Notes under the pieces: model-generated
The model's input: the letters and a program-made list of their open reading frames with translations, nothing else
Told to the model about the DNA's origin: nothing
Database searches by the model: none
Translations under genes and position numbers: made by a program
Assembly (NCBI GenBank): GCA_024226255.1
Contig: JAAELU010000167.1
Span: 1 to 41,691 of the forward strand
DNA: 41,691 bases
Direction of reading: 5' to 3'
DNA from: a bacterium
GTDB lineage: Bacteria > Actinomycetota > Acidimicrobiia > Spongiisociales > UBA5794
Shown: positions 32,558-40,544 of the stretch, in pieces
Layout: each line of letters begins with the position of its first letter
Numbering within the stretch: position 1 is the first letter of the stretch

Positions 32558-33877
32558 CTACGAAGGGTCTGTGACCTGGCCCAGGAAGAGCATCTCGCCG
32601 GTGCTGCCGTGTTCGATGAGGAACAGGAACGGCCGGTCGGCAGTGAACGAGGCGGGTGGCGGGGCCGACGTCGCTCCAGCGATCAGCGCGGTGGCCGCAG
32701 CAGCCTCGGTGCCTTCCTCATCGAGCGCAATGAATGACTTGTGGAGTGCGTCCTGGACGAATAGGTCGGCATCGGCGATGCCGGTCAGATCGGCTACTCC
32801 GGCTGTGAAAGTGTCGATCATTCCGAGGGACTGCAATGCCTCCTTGAGGCCGACCTCGCTCTCGAACTCAAACGATGGAAGCGTGAGGTCTATCTGGAAG
32901 CCTCCCCACTCGATGGCGAGGTCCGTCGGCGTCAGCGACGCGGCCAGCTCCGCAGGCGTTGTTCCCTCAGGAGGCAGCAACACAACCATCGAGGCATCGC
33001 CGGCGTAGGGGAGTCGCACCGCGGCAAACTTGTCTGTGTTGGCATAGCTGCCCCGCAGCCCGGTGTGCATCATCGGCACGGTGACATTGGTCCCGTCGAG
33101 GAGGGTGAATGTGCCCGGCGCAGTGCTCTCGGGGCTAAATGGTTGGAACCAGTTCGCCTTGAACCAGATGGCGTTGACTAGAACCAGCCGTGTGTCCCGG
33201 TTGACCACGCCCGGTGCGATGAGGTCTTTGATGCGGTCCTCAGTGGTCTCCTCGACCCACTCGTTGATCAACTCGCGTGACCCGTCGGAGTCGGCTCTGA
33301 AGTCGACCACTCGTAACCCCGCCCCGTATGCGGTCGCCAGCACCTCGAGGTAGTCCGGTGTGAACGGAAAGCCGCCCTGACCCCACGCCGAGTTAGCCGG
33401 ACGGATGGTGAACGGTTCGCGCTCATCATCGTCTCGCGGCGGCGGAACTGCCGCCAATGACTCCTCGATGAAACTGCGGGCCGCGTGCAGTGTGTCGTCG
33501 TCGACCTCGAGGTGAAGAACTGCGGCGATCTCTTCGGCCGTGCTCCCTCGGGCCCCCGGATACAACATGCTCAGCGCAGTCGCTATGGAGTACGGCGAAA
33601 TCATGACGTTCTCGCCGCGGGCCACCACGCCGAACAGGTCGAGACCCAGCGCCGAGTCGCCGCGAACGACCGCGGCAAGATCAGCCGGGTCGACGGCTAC
33701 CGTGGACCGAGGTAGATCCAGCTTGATCAGCTCGCCGTTGACGAACGGAATTGAGTCAGGCGGAGTAGTGATCGATCCTCCCGGAGATGTCGTGGAACTG
33801 TCGTCGGTCGTCGCTCCGCAAGCAGCACCAACAATGGCAAAGACGGCCAACAAAACGACAATGCGTACGTTCCTCAT
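32558..33877 (-). CDS. Serpin-family lipoprotein (serine protease inhibitor)
   Basis: 439 residues: lipobox IVGAAC (Cys 20), Ser/Thr/Pro linker to about 45, then a full serpin domain. Family marks are NVMISPYSIATALSMLYPGA, NAIWFKANWFQPFS, and a C-terminal FTADRPFLFLIEHGSTGEML. The reactive loop begins at E387 with the inhibitory hinge EEGTEAAAAT, which supports a functional suicide inhibitor. Counting P17 at E387 puts P1-P1' at about Thr403-Ser404, suggesting elastase- or subtilisin-like targets. Membrane anchoring outside the cell would guard surface proteins. Bacterial serpins exist but are uncommon. No protease gene is adjacent. Confidence 0.93.
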   Translation of the reverse strand: MRNVRIVVLLAVFAIVGAACGATTDDSSTTSPGGSITTPPDSIPFVNGELIKLDLPRSTVAVDPADLAAVVRGDSALGLDLFGVVARGENVMISPYSIATALSMLYPGARGSTAEEIAAVLHLEVDDDTLHAARSFIEESLAAVPPPRDDDEREPFTIRPANSAWGQGGFPFTPDYLEVLATAYGAGLRVVDFRADSDGSRELINEWVEETTEDRIKDLIAPGVVNRDTRLVLVNAIWFKANWFQPFSPESTAPGTFTLLDGTNVTVPMMHTGLRGSYANTDKFAAVRLPYAGDASMVVLLPPEGTTPAELAASLTPTDLAIEWGGFQIDLTLPSFEFESEVGLKEALQSLGMIDTFTAGVADLTGIADADLFVQDALHKSFIALDEEGTEAAAATALIAGATSAPPPASFTADRPFLFLIEHGSTGEMLFLGQVTDPS

Positions 33878-33935
33878 ACATATCCGACGCTACACCTAAC
33901 CCGCTGGTTCCCGGTAGAGCCAAAAGGCCACGAGA

Positions 33936-33956
33936 TACGTAATACGTAATACGACA
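33936..33956. repeat. Heptanucleotide tandem repeat (TACGTAA type)
   Basis: TACGTAA occurs twice in tandem (33936-33949), followed by a third partial unit TACGACA (33950-33956). It lies in the 142-bp gap between the serpin and GNAT genes. A 9-mer GCGCCCCTA is also repeated at 34003-34011 and 34014-34022 at the right side of the same gap. Confidence 0.75.
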
Positions 33957-34019
33957 ACGAGGCTCGAAACAGACCCACCTACCGGCCCCGAACGGCCCAG
34001 CAGCGCCCCTATCGCGCCC

Positions 34020-34454
34020 CTACAACTTCAAGCGATACACATTGGTGTCGCGGATTTCGAAGCCGCGCCGCAGGTACAGCCGATTGGCAGCTTCGCGAGC
34101 AGGACGCGAGGTGAGGCCGACGGCCTTGGCCCCGGCATCGCGCGCCCGGTCGATGGCCGCGTTGGTGAGCTGCTCGCCGACGCCACGGCCTCGCACCACG
34201 CCATCGACAACGACGTCTTCGATGCGGGCCTGCAGGCCGGTAGGTATCCGAAAGAATGCCAGTGTCAGGGTGCCCACGATTGTGTCCGAATCCGTATCGC
34301 GCGCCACGTACAGAACGATATTGGGGTCGGCCGCCATCTGGCCAAGCTCGTCGGCGGTTGGTGGCGGGTTCGAGGAAGAGAGCTGCGGGATGAGATGGTC
34401 GAAGGCGGCCAGGATCTCATCGGTGATCTCTACTAGTTCTGTGATGTGAATCAT
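34020..34454 (-). CDS. GNAT-family N-acetyltransferase
   Basis: 144 residues with the GNAT fold. The acetyl-CoA pyrophosphate loop is in VVVDGVVRGRGVGEQLTNAA (about 85-104), preceded by the IEDVVV strand. A later NRLYLRRGFEIRDTNVYRL gives the typical C-terminal end. The substrate is unknown: such small GNATs acetylate amino acids, polyamines, antibiotics or protein N-termini. The start has no clear ribosome site. It is followed on the left by the heptamer-repeat gap and precedes the serpin gene in the same direction. Confidence 0.9.
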   Translation of the reverse strand: MIHITELVEITDEILAAFDHLIPQLSSSNPPPTADELGQMAADPNIVLYVARDTDSDTIVGTLTLAFFRIPTGLQARIEDVVVDGVVRGRGVGEQLTNAAIDRARDAGAKAVGLTSRPAREAANRLYLRRGFEIRDTNVYRLKL

Positions 34455-34520
34455 GGGCGGCAGTCTACGGGTGCGGACGCGTCACTCGGTGGGGTGGTTC
34501 CGCTTCGCCGCACCGATAGC

Positions 34521-35306
34521 TCAGACGCACAGCCCGTCGGTGGTCACACCACGTCCGCACAACGAAGTGGCTTCTGCCGCCATGAGGCTGAAACTGTCGC
34601 CGTTGGCATCGGGCTGGCCGAAGATGAGAACACGTATCCCGAACAGAGCGTCATCACCAAAACCGATGATGTCGATCGTGACCTCACCAAGGTCGTCGAC
34701 GACCGGGGCCATTGTGACCGTGATTCGCGATTCCGGCTCTTCCTGCGACTTCAAGGAGTCGGCGACGATGTCCGCCAGTTCGAGCATTGTTTCTGCAGAG
34801 GGGATAGCGCCAACGTCGGCGACGACCCTCGACGTGTAGTCGTCGGTGGCTCCCAGATATGCAATGAACCTCGCGGAGACCCAGCCAACGGTCCCGTTTG
34901 CGTCGACCTCGTACCAGAACGAAGAGGGCAACATCCGGGCGTTGCCTTGGGCGATCATGTTGGCGTAGGTCGGCGCCAGGCCGGCGAGAATTGGCTGGTC
35001 GGCACCGGGCGCGGCCCGCAGGTTGAGCACGTCGTCGTACTGCACACCAACCACGGCGATCTTGTCGCCGGCGGCAGGTCCATAATCAATGGGCTCGCCC
35101 GGGAGCGTCGTGGTGGTCGTGGTTGAGGTCGTCGTGGTCGTGGTCGTCGTTGTAGTGCTCGTGGCTGTGGTTGTGGTGGGCGCCTCCGTCGTTGTGGGCG
35201 CTGCGGTTGTGCCTGGAGGAGCCGTCGTGGTGGTCGGGTCGGCGCTATCGCCGCAGGATGCCGCCAGTAACGCGGTCGCAAGTAGGAGGGCTCCAAGCCG
35301 TTTCAT
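34521..35306 (-). CDS. Lipoprotein with poly-threonine linker and SH3b domain
   Basis: 261 residues from ATG 35306, with GGAGAT 6 nt upstream; the longer open frame to 35408 has no start signal. The lipobox is LLAASC (Cys 18). A linker of about 50 residues is nearly pure Thr with some Ala/Ser/Pro. Next is a bacterial SH3-type domain: VQYDDVLNLRAAPGADQPIL, WYEVDANGTVGWVSARFIAY. The C-terminal 110 residues, with VADSLKSQEEPESRITVTMA, are unassigned. SH3b domains usually bind peptidoglycan, so this is probably a wall-contacting lipoprotein. The Thr-rich linker may be glycosylated, which is inference. Confidence 0.85.
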   Translation of the reverse strand: MKRLGALLLATALLAASCGDSADPTTTTAPPGTTAAPTTTEAPTTTTATSTTTTTTTTTTSTTTTTTLPGEPIDYGPAAGDKIAVVGVQYDDVLNLRAAPGADQPILAGLAPTYANMIAQGNARMLPSSFWYEVDANGTVGWVSARFIAYLGATDDYTSRVVADVGAIPSAETMLELADIVADSLKSQEEPESRITVTMAPVVDDLGEVTIDIIGFGDDALFGIRVLIFGQPDANGDSFSLMAAEATSLCGRGVTTDGLCV

Positions 35307-35422
35307 TGTGATCTCCGATCGAGGCTCTCGGTCATTAAACGCTCGCGAGCGAGTGCCTGGTTCCTGGCGCGAGAATATGCCCGGCTTGGAGTCTCTTGTA
35401 GGGGACAACGGCCTGCACGCGA

Positions 35423-35450
35423 CTGGGCCCGCTCCGAAGAGCGGGCCCAG
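35423..35450 (-). terminator. Hairpin terminator after hsp20
   Basis: A perfect 12-bp stem, CTGGGCCCGCTC/GAGCGGGCCCAG, encloses a CGAA loop. It begins 28 bp beyond the hsp20 stop at 35478. ACAACG (35405-35410) and CGTTGT (35451-35456) flank it and could extend the pairing. There is no long U-run. Confidence 0.75.
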
Positions 35451-35477
35451 CGTTGTGCAGCGGAGGGAGGGGGAGAG

Positions 35478-35921
35478 TTACCGCTGCACGGCCACGGTCA
35501 CCTTGCGGGGCAGCTCGACCGGCTGCTTGGGCACAGTGACTTCGAGGATTCCATTGCTCGATGCGGCGGCCACGGCGTCGACATCGACGTCGGCGGCGAG
35601 GCGGATCTTGCGGGCGAAGCTGCCTTCGCGGATCTCGCGTCGCCGATAGCGGGGCGCTACGGCCGCGTCATCGTCGGGCACTACGTCAAGAGTGCGTTCA
35701 CCGCTGATCGACAGGACGTTCTCCTCAACGGTGACATCAATCGAATCAGGATCGATGCCGGGCAGCTCGGCGCGAATCAGAAACAGATCGTCCGTTTCAG
35801 CAACGTCGACGCGCGGTGCCCATACGTCGGCGGGTTCGCCCGAGGACTCAAAGAGCCGGTTGAAGTCGTTGAAGAGGTTGGTTCCGATGAGGGCAAAGGG
35901 ATCAAACTTGGTGGTCTGCAT
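35478..35921 (-). CDS. Small heat-shock protein, Hsp20 / alpha-crystallin family
   Basis: 147 residues. The N-terminal arm MQTTKFDPFALIGTNLFNDF is followed by the crystallin domain: PRVDVAETDDLFLIRAELPG, EENVLSISGERTL, the loop RRREIREGSFARKIRL and the closing SSNGILEVTVPK. The C-terminal tail lacks a clear IxI but reads VTVAVQR. Hsp20 holds unfolding proteins until ATP-dependent chaperones act. A strong GGAGG site lies 4 nt before the ATG. A dyad at 35943-35972 in the upstream gap may be regulatory. It has its own terminator, so it is probably monocistronic. Confidence 0.94.
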   Translation of the reverse strand: MQTTKFDPFALIGTNLFNDFNRLFESSGEPADVWAPRVDVAETDDLFLIRAELPGIDPDSIDVTVEENVLSISGERTLDVVPDDDAAVAPRYRRREIREGSFARKIRLAADVDVDAVAAASSNGILEVTVPKQPVELPRKVTVAVQR

Positions 35922-35942
35922 AGGTCCTCCAAAGAGTGCTTG

Positions 35943-35972
35943 TTAGTTATCTCCATGATATAACGTCACTAA
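35943..35972. promoter_or_regulatory. AT-rich dyad upstream of hsp20 (candidate operator)
   Basis: TTAGT (35943-35947) is inverted as ACTAA (35968-35972), and within it GTTAT (35946-35950) as ATAAC (35960-35964). It sits 22 bp upstream of the hsp20 start, where a heat-shock operator or the -10 region would be expected. It does not match the HspR (HAIR) or CIRCE consensus. Confidence 0.35.
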
Positions 35973-36073
35973 ACCTGAGTCTATTCCTATCAGATCTATT
36001 GAGATGTCGAGAGCGACAGAGTCTTCGGCGAGGAGGATTCGCCCCACCAACTGGATCAGATAGTGTTCCGGTC

Positions 36074-36862
36074 GTGACATTCATTCTGGTTACCAATGAC
36101 GATGGTGTGGACTCGTTGTCGCTGCCCCCGCTGGCGCGCACACTGGGGCGCAGCAGTGAAGTCCGAGTGGCGGCGCCCCGGGTCGAGCGCAGCTGGATCG
36201 GCAAAGCGATCAGCCGTTTCGACGAGGTCGATGTTGAGGAAGTCGAACGCGACGGCATCTCGATGATGTCGGTCGCCGGATATCCCGCCGATGCTGCCCA
36301 ACTCGGGATATATCGTCTCTTCGACGAGGAAGCTTCGATGGTCGTCTCCGGGGTGAACATCGGCGCCAACTTCGGATCCGCGTACTTGATCGGGTCCGGG
36401 ACCATCGGTGCTGCCGTCGAGGGTTCCATCGCCCGCCTGCCGGCATTCGCGTTTTCGGTCGTCAACGTGGGCCACTTCGCCGAATGGGCGGTACGAATGC
36501 GGACCCCCGAATCGATTCCGGATTGGGAGCGCTACGCCGACGTGGCCGCGGTCATCGTCGACGAGGTGATGGCGTTCGGGTTCCCGGAGGACATCGACGT
36601 CATCACGGTCAACATGCCTGCCGAGGTTCAGATAGACACTCCGCGCCGGGTGACGCACGTCGCCACCTCCAAGTATGGGGCGCTCTTCAAGGAGCAGCGG
36701 CCCGGGGTTTACAAGCACCAGTGGGTTTCGGACATGGAAGTGACCGACGGGCTGTGGGGCTCTGACATACAGGCCGTGACCGATGGCAAGATCGCCATCA
36801 CTCCGATGAAGATATCGGCGGCCGGTGTTGACTCCCAGGCTCTTCGCGACCTCTGGCCCTAG
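36074..36862 (+). CDS. surE: SurE-family 5'/3'-nucleotidase (survival protein)
   Basis: 262 residues from GTG 36074 (VTFILVTNDDGVDS), because SurE proteins begin right before the metal-binding NDDG; the frame is open to 35936 but unlike the family. The other metal ligands are in VVSGVNIGANFGSAYLIGSG, with the conserved SGT and AAVEGS. SurE dephosphorylates nucleoside monophosphates and short polyphosphates with Mn2+. The ribosome site is weak. It diverges from hsp20. The following DUF1963 gene starts 9 bp after its stop. Confidence 0.9.
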   Translation: MTFILVTNDDGVDSLSLPPLARTLGRSSEVRVAAPRVERSWIGKAISRFDEVDVEEVERDGISMMSVAGYPADAAQLGIYRLFDEEASMVVSGVNIGANFGSAYLIGSGTIGAAVEGSIARLPAFAFSVVNVGHFAEWAVRMRTPESIPDWERYADVAAVIVDEVMAFGFPEDIDVITVNMPAEVQIDTPRRVTHVATSKYGALFKEQRPGVYKHQWVSDMEVTDGLWGSDIQAVTDGKIAITPMKISAAGVDSQALRDLWP

Positions 36863-36871
36863 GGAGCAAGG

Positions 36872-37630
36872 TTGTTCTTCAACGAAGTTTCGGAGATCGA
36901 ACGGGCACTCGATAGGTCAGAGGATGGCGCCGTTCGTGAGCGGCTCGTCCGGCTTGCCAGGCCGGCGGTGATCTTCAAGGAGGCGAGCCATCCAACGGGA
37001 TGCTGGGCCTTCGGGTCGCCGATGGTTCCGGATGGCTTCGAGTGGCCCCAATACGAGGGTGGCCCCTTGTCCTTCACCGCCCAGGTCGCTCTGTCGGAAC
37101 TCCCGCCAGGTTCGTTCGGGAGTGCTGACCTTGCGTCCGGGCATTTGTTGTTCTTCGGGGGAGTCTCTCTAGTCGAAGGGCCCTGGCGGTCCGAGCGTGA
37201 CGGCGACCCGCTGGCGCGGGTCATCTACCTTCCCGCGGGGACCACCTTGGTTCCGCCCAATCTGCCAGTCTTTGACGACGAGCAGCTACTGGACGACCAG
37301 CAGTGGCTGTCTCCCGCGGCGGCCTTCTCGCTGCCGACCTCATGGGAGGTGGTCTCGGAAATCGAAAGTGAGCTTGGTGAAGGCACCTTCCCTGCGGACC
37401 GATTGGCGGCAGCGTCGATCGCCGGTATCTCGCACCACATGTTGGGATGGTCCCGCCCGTGGCAGTCGATGCCCGAGCGGGCGGCCGCCGAGGCGGCAGG
37501 TGACAGTCGAGAGTGGACTCTGATGATGCAGGTCGACGACGGGTTCGGCAGTGCGTACTTCGTCGTGCCAAAAACAGACCGGAGGGCAACCAGCTTTGAC
37601 CAGGTGCAGTGGTCCTGGGACTGCTCCTAG
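36872..37630 (+). CDS. DUF1963 (YwqG-like) protein
   Basis: 252 residues from TTG 36872, with AGGGAGCAAGG just upstream. The start codon is inferred from that site. DUF1963 features are the early RPAVIFKEASHPTGCWAFGS, GFEWPQYEGGPLSFTAQVAL (about 54-73), a central HLLFFGGVSL, and the later HHMLGWSRPWQSM and LMMQVDDGFG. The family is mostly unknown; some members act in polyketide or predicted toxin/immunity settings. It follows surE by 9 bp, so the pair likely forms an operon. It overlaps the stop of the convergent hydratase gene by 4 bp. Confidence 0.8.
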   Translation: MFFNEVSEIERALDRSEDGAVRERLVRLARPAVIFKEASHPTGCWAFGSPMVPDGFEWPQYEGGPLSFTAQVALSELPPGSFGSADLASGHLLFFGGVSLVEGPWRSERDGDPLARVIYLPAGTTLVPPNLPVFDDEQLLDDQQWLSPAAAFSLPTSWEVVSEIESELGEGTFPADRLAAASIAGISHHMLGWSRPWQSMPERAAAEAAGDSREWTLMMQVDDGFGSAYFVVPKTDRRATSFDQVQWSWDCS

Positions 37631-38304
37631 GCCGAGGTTCCTGCGCTGTTGGCCAGTAGTCCCAACAGCTCGGCGTACATCCGTTCCTTGATCACGCCCA
37701 TCGTGGCACCCGCTTTGGAAGCGAAGCCTGACGCGATCTCAACGGCTCGCGCGACAACTTGATCCTCAGGGATGGCTTCTCCCATGATTCCCATTGCAAC
37801 GGCTGCCTCGCCTCCGTAGCGGCTGCCTGTCACCATCGCTTCATGGGCCGTCAGGTGCGGCAATCGGCCTTTGATCAAGGCATCCATTCCCGGGGTGAAG
37901 GGAATACCGAGATCCACTTCCGGCAGGCAGAAGAAGCCACGGTCGGCCCGCATGACGCGGGCATCGTGGCACAGGGCAAGCATCGCTCCGGCAGCAAACG
38001 TGTGTCCGTTACAGGCGGCCACCGTGAAATACGGCGAGGCAATCAATCGGGCGAACAGGCGCTCGTCGTCGGCGACAAAGGCTGCCATTGCTTCGCTGCC
38101 GGAGGCCATCAACGCATCCAGGTCGAGGCCGTTCGAGTAGAACTTGCCGCTTCCGGTGGTGACCAGGGCTTTGGGGCCGACGGCGCTGTCGACTTCATCG
38201 AGAGCCGCGTTCATGGCGTTTAGCCAAGACGGATTCATTCGGTTCTCGCCGTTTTCCATCGCCAGCAGGAAGACGTCACCACGGCGGTCAAGGGATACCG
38301 GCAT
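37627..38304 (-). CDS. Enoyl-CoA hydratase/isomerase family protein
   Basis: 225 residues of a crotonase fold. The opening GDVFLLAMENGENRMNPSWL is typical of the delta3,delta2-enoyl-CoA isomerase side of the family. FYSNGLDLDAL gives the first oxyanion-hole strand, and CNGHTFAAGAMLALCHD the second, followed by GFFCLPEVDLGIPFTPGMDA with the single acidic catalytic position. One catalytic Glu instead of two favours isomerase over hydratase. It likely handles unsaturated fatty acids for FadIJ, but other crotonase reactions cannot be excluded. Its ATG overlaps the stop of the DUF3151 gene, so the two are one operon. Confidence 0.88.
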   Translation of the reverse strand: MPVSLDRRGDVFLLAMENGENRMNPSWLNAMNAALDEVDSAVGPKALVTTGSGKFYSNGLDLDALMASGSEAMAAFVADDERLFARLIASPYFTVAACNGHTFAAGAMLALCHDARVMRADRGFFCLPEVDLGIPFTPGMDALIKGRLPHLTAHEAMVTGSRYGGEAAVAMGIMGEAIPEDQVVARAVEIASGFASKAGATMGVIKERMYAELLGLLANSAGTSA

Positions 38305-38735
38305 CAGTGTTCGAGATCGGGGTCGAGCTGTCTCAGGAATTCGCCGATGCGTTCGACTTCGTCATCCTCGCCGATGGAAGCCGAGGCGTGGCGTAGGCCG
38401 ATGAGAGATCGCAGGAATCCCTGATTCGACGGGTTCACCCAGCGCACATACCCACTGCCGCGCCAGCCGCTGCGGCGGAGCTTGTCGAGGCCGCGGTGAT
38501 AGCCAATGCGGTAGTACGCGTACGACTCGATGGCGCTGTCGGCGAGCTCGCCGAGGCGGGCCCACGCATCGAGATAGCGAGGCCAGCGTTCGACGACGGC
38601 CGCGACGGCGGCTTTCCGATCATCAAACGGAAGGCTCAACGCGGCATGCAGGGCGTCGGTCGCCTCTTGGGGCTCGTCGGGTAGCACCGTGTCGGGAGGG
38701 CCGGACGAACTCAAGTCGATTGGCTGTTCTGGCAT
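38304..38735 (-). CDS. DUF3151 family protein
   Basis: 143 residues with DUF3151 marks: ATDALHAALSLPFDDRKAAV, RWPRYLDAWARLGELA, ESYAYYRIGYHRGLDKLRRS, GWRGSGYVRWVNPSNQGFLR and IGEDDEVERIGEFLRQLDPD. The family is essentially actinobacterial, all-helical and without a known function; its arrangement is somewhat like TPR helices. It ends one base into the ATG of the hydratase/isomerase gene. No ribosome site stands out at the ATG. It serves as a good lineage marker for this window. Confidence 0.9.
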   Translation of the reverse strand: MPEQPIDLSSSGPPDTVLPDEPQEATDALHAALSLPFDDRKAAVAAVVERWPRYLDAWARLGELADSAIESYAYYRIGYHRGLDKLRRSGWRGSGYVRWVNPSNQGFLRSLIGLRHASASIGEDDEVERIGEFLRQLDPDLEH

Positions 38736-38779
38736 CGCACCTACGCTACTCGTGTATCACGGGCGATAGTGTGGCTTCT

Positions 38780-38825
38780 CACTTCACAAGGGGGAACTCT
38801 CCCGCGGCCAGAAAGCAGTGAAGTG
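38780..38825. repeat. Inverted repeat upstream of the FGGY kinase gene
   Basis: CACTTCAC (38780-38787) is perfectly inverted as GTGAAGTG (38818-38825) with a 30-nt loop containing GGGGGAACTCTCCC. It lies in the 255-bp gap between DUF3151 and the kinase, about 165 bp upstream of the latter, and might be an operator or an attenuator-like stem. No gene is supported in the rest of the gap. Confidence 0.45.
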
Positions 38826-38990
38826 TTGGACCTGTTGCAATAATCTCGCTCGCCACCGTGCTGTTCGTCGGACTGGCCGCCACCACACTCAATCACATCG
38901 TCGGGGCGACGCACGTCGCCGCCGCCACCACCTGAGTCGGCGCTCGCCGTTGTCTCGCCCCCGGCCCCGCCGACTACCTTCTAGCTCAGC

Positions 38991-40544
38991 ATGTCGGACC
39001 AGACGCAAATCCTTGCCATTGACCTCGGGACCTCCGGACCCAAGGTCGCCCTTGTCTCGGCTGACGGGACCGTCGACGGCGGTGAGTTCGAGCCGATCGA
39101 TCTGATCCTGCTGCCGAGTGGGGGAGCCGAACAGGACCCGGATGCCTGGTGGGCTGCAATCGTCGCTGCCACCCAGCGCACGCTCGGCGCCGGAGTGCAC
39201 CGCGAGGTGGCTGCCGTCTCCGTGACTTCCCAGTGGTCGGGGACTGTGGCAGTTGATGCATCGGGGGTCGCTGTTGGCAACGCCATCATCTGGATGGACA
39301 CTCGCGGAGCCCAGTACGTCGAGGAGTTGATCGGCGGCCCGGTGACGATTCAGGGATTCGATCCGCGCAAAGCTCGCAAATGGGTGAAGCTCACCGGTGG
39401 CGCCCCCACCGACGCCGGCAAGGATCCGATCGCCCACATCCTGTATTTGCGGCACGAGAAGCCTGACGTGTTCAACAGAGCCAAGACCTTCCTTGAACCG
39501 AAGGACTACATCAACTTCAGACTGACTGGGAAGGCCGTTGCTTCGTACGACTCGATCGCCCTCCACTGGCTGACCGACAATCGCAACCCGGCGGCAGTCT
39601 CCTACGCCGACGATTTGCTCGCCTACGCAGACCTTGACCGGTCTCTCTTCCCCGAGCTGCGTCCTGCCACCGACGTCATCGGGGGTCTCTCTGAGGATGC
39701 TGCGGCCGAGCTCGGTCTTGCCGCCGGCACCCCGGTGCTCGCAGGAACCCCCGACGTGCACTCTGCCGCCATCGGGTCGGGCACCACGGCCGACTTCGCC
39801 GGAAGCCTGTATGTCGGCACCTCGTCCTGGATCACCTGTCACGTGCCGTTCAAGAAGACCGACCTGGTTCACAACATCGCGTCGCTCCCGGCTCCGGTTC
39901 CCGGTCGGTACCTCGTAGCCAACGAGCAGGAAACCGCAGGCAAAGCCGTCGAGTGGCTCGCCGACATCTTGTACCCGGACGCCCCCGACCGATCGATCGT
40001 CTACGACGAGATGGGTGAGATTGCGGCGGGCGTGGCACCCGGAAGCGGTGGAGTGATCTTCACCCCATGGCTCTACGGCGAACGCACTCCGGTCGAGGAT
40101 GCCACGTTGCGGGCCGGCTTCTTCAACCAATCGCTCGAGACCGGTCGCGCCGAGATGATCCGTGCAGTGTTCGAAGGTGTCGCATTCAACTCGCGCTGGC
40201 TGCTGGGTGTGGTCGAGAAGTTCGCCAAGACGCGACTCGACCCGATCGTGATGGCGGGCGGTGGCGCTCTCTCTGATGTGTGGACGCAAATCTTTGCCGA
40301 CGTGCTGGGACGCACTATTCACCAGCTGGCGGACCCGATCATGGTCAACGTGCGTGGCGCCGGGCTACTAGGCCACGCCGCCCTCGGCCACATCGAGTGG
40401 TCTGACATACCGAGCCGGGTGCCCATCGCCGCGATCCGTAGGCCCGACGACGCCAACGCGGCAACCTACGACGAGCTCTATGGCGCATTTCGTCGAATCC
40501 ACAAGACCAACCGCCGTACCTACCAGAAGCTGAACCGGCCATGA
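38991..40544 (+). CDS. FGGY-family carbohydrate kinase (xylulokinase-like)
   Basis: 517 residues with both actin-like lobes. The phosphate-1 motif is [16 protein letters not shown] (7-22). [16 protein letters not shown] and [12 protein letters not shown] follow. The catalytic Asp is in [15 protein letters not shown], then GTSSWITC and the adenosine motif [20 protein letters not shown]. The kinase transfers phosphate from ATP to a sugar or polyol; FGGY subfamilies cannot be split by eye, and xylulose is only one option. The 4-bp overlap with a sphingosine-1-phosphate-lyase-like gene suggests the phosphorylated product may be that enzyme's substrate. The upstream 38736-38990 gap holds only a dyad. 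Confidence 0.9.
   Translation: MSDQTQILAIDLGTSGPKVALVSADGTVDGGEFEPIDLILLPSGGAEQDPDAWWAAIVAATQRTLGAGVHREVAAVSVTSQWSGTVAVDASGVAVGNAIIWMDTRGAQYVEELIGGPVTIQGFDPRKARKWVKLTGGAPTDAGKDPIAHILYLRHEKPDVFNRAKTFLEPKDYINFRLTGKAVASYDSIALHWLTDNRNPAAVSYADDLLAYADLDRSLFPELRPATDVIGGLSEDAAAELGLAAGTPVLAGTPDVHSAAIGSGTTADFAGSLYVGTSSWITCHVPFKKTDLVHNIASLPAPVPGRYLVANEQETAGKAVEWLADILYPDAPDRSIVYDEMGEIAAGVAPGSGGVIFTPWLYGERTPVEDATLRAGFFNQSLETGRAEMIRAVFEGVAFNSRWLLGVVEKFAKTRLDPIVMAGGGALSDVWTQIFADVLGRTIHQLADPIMVNVRGAGLLGHAALGHIEWSDIPSRVPIAAIRRPDDANAATYDELYGAFRRIHKTNRRTYQKLNRP

Noticed and set aside
35089-35649. Plus-strand poly-valine frame
   Set aside because: It is the antisense of the poly-threonine linker (ACN read as GTN) of the SH3b lipoprotein.
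38820-38935. Hydrophobic stretch (VAIISLATVLFVGLAATTLN) in the gap before the FGGY kinase
   Set aside because: It reads like a membrane span but has no start codon with a ribosome site in frame, so I cannot support a gene.
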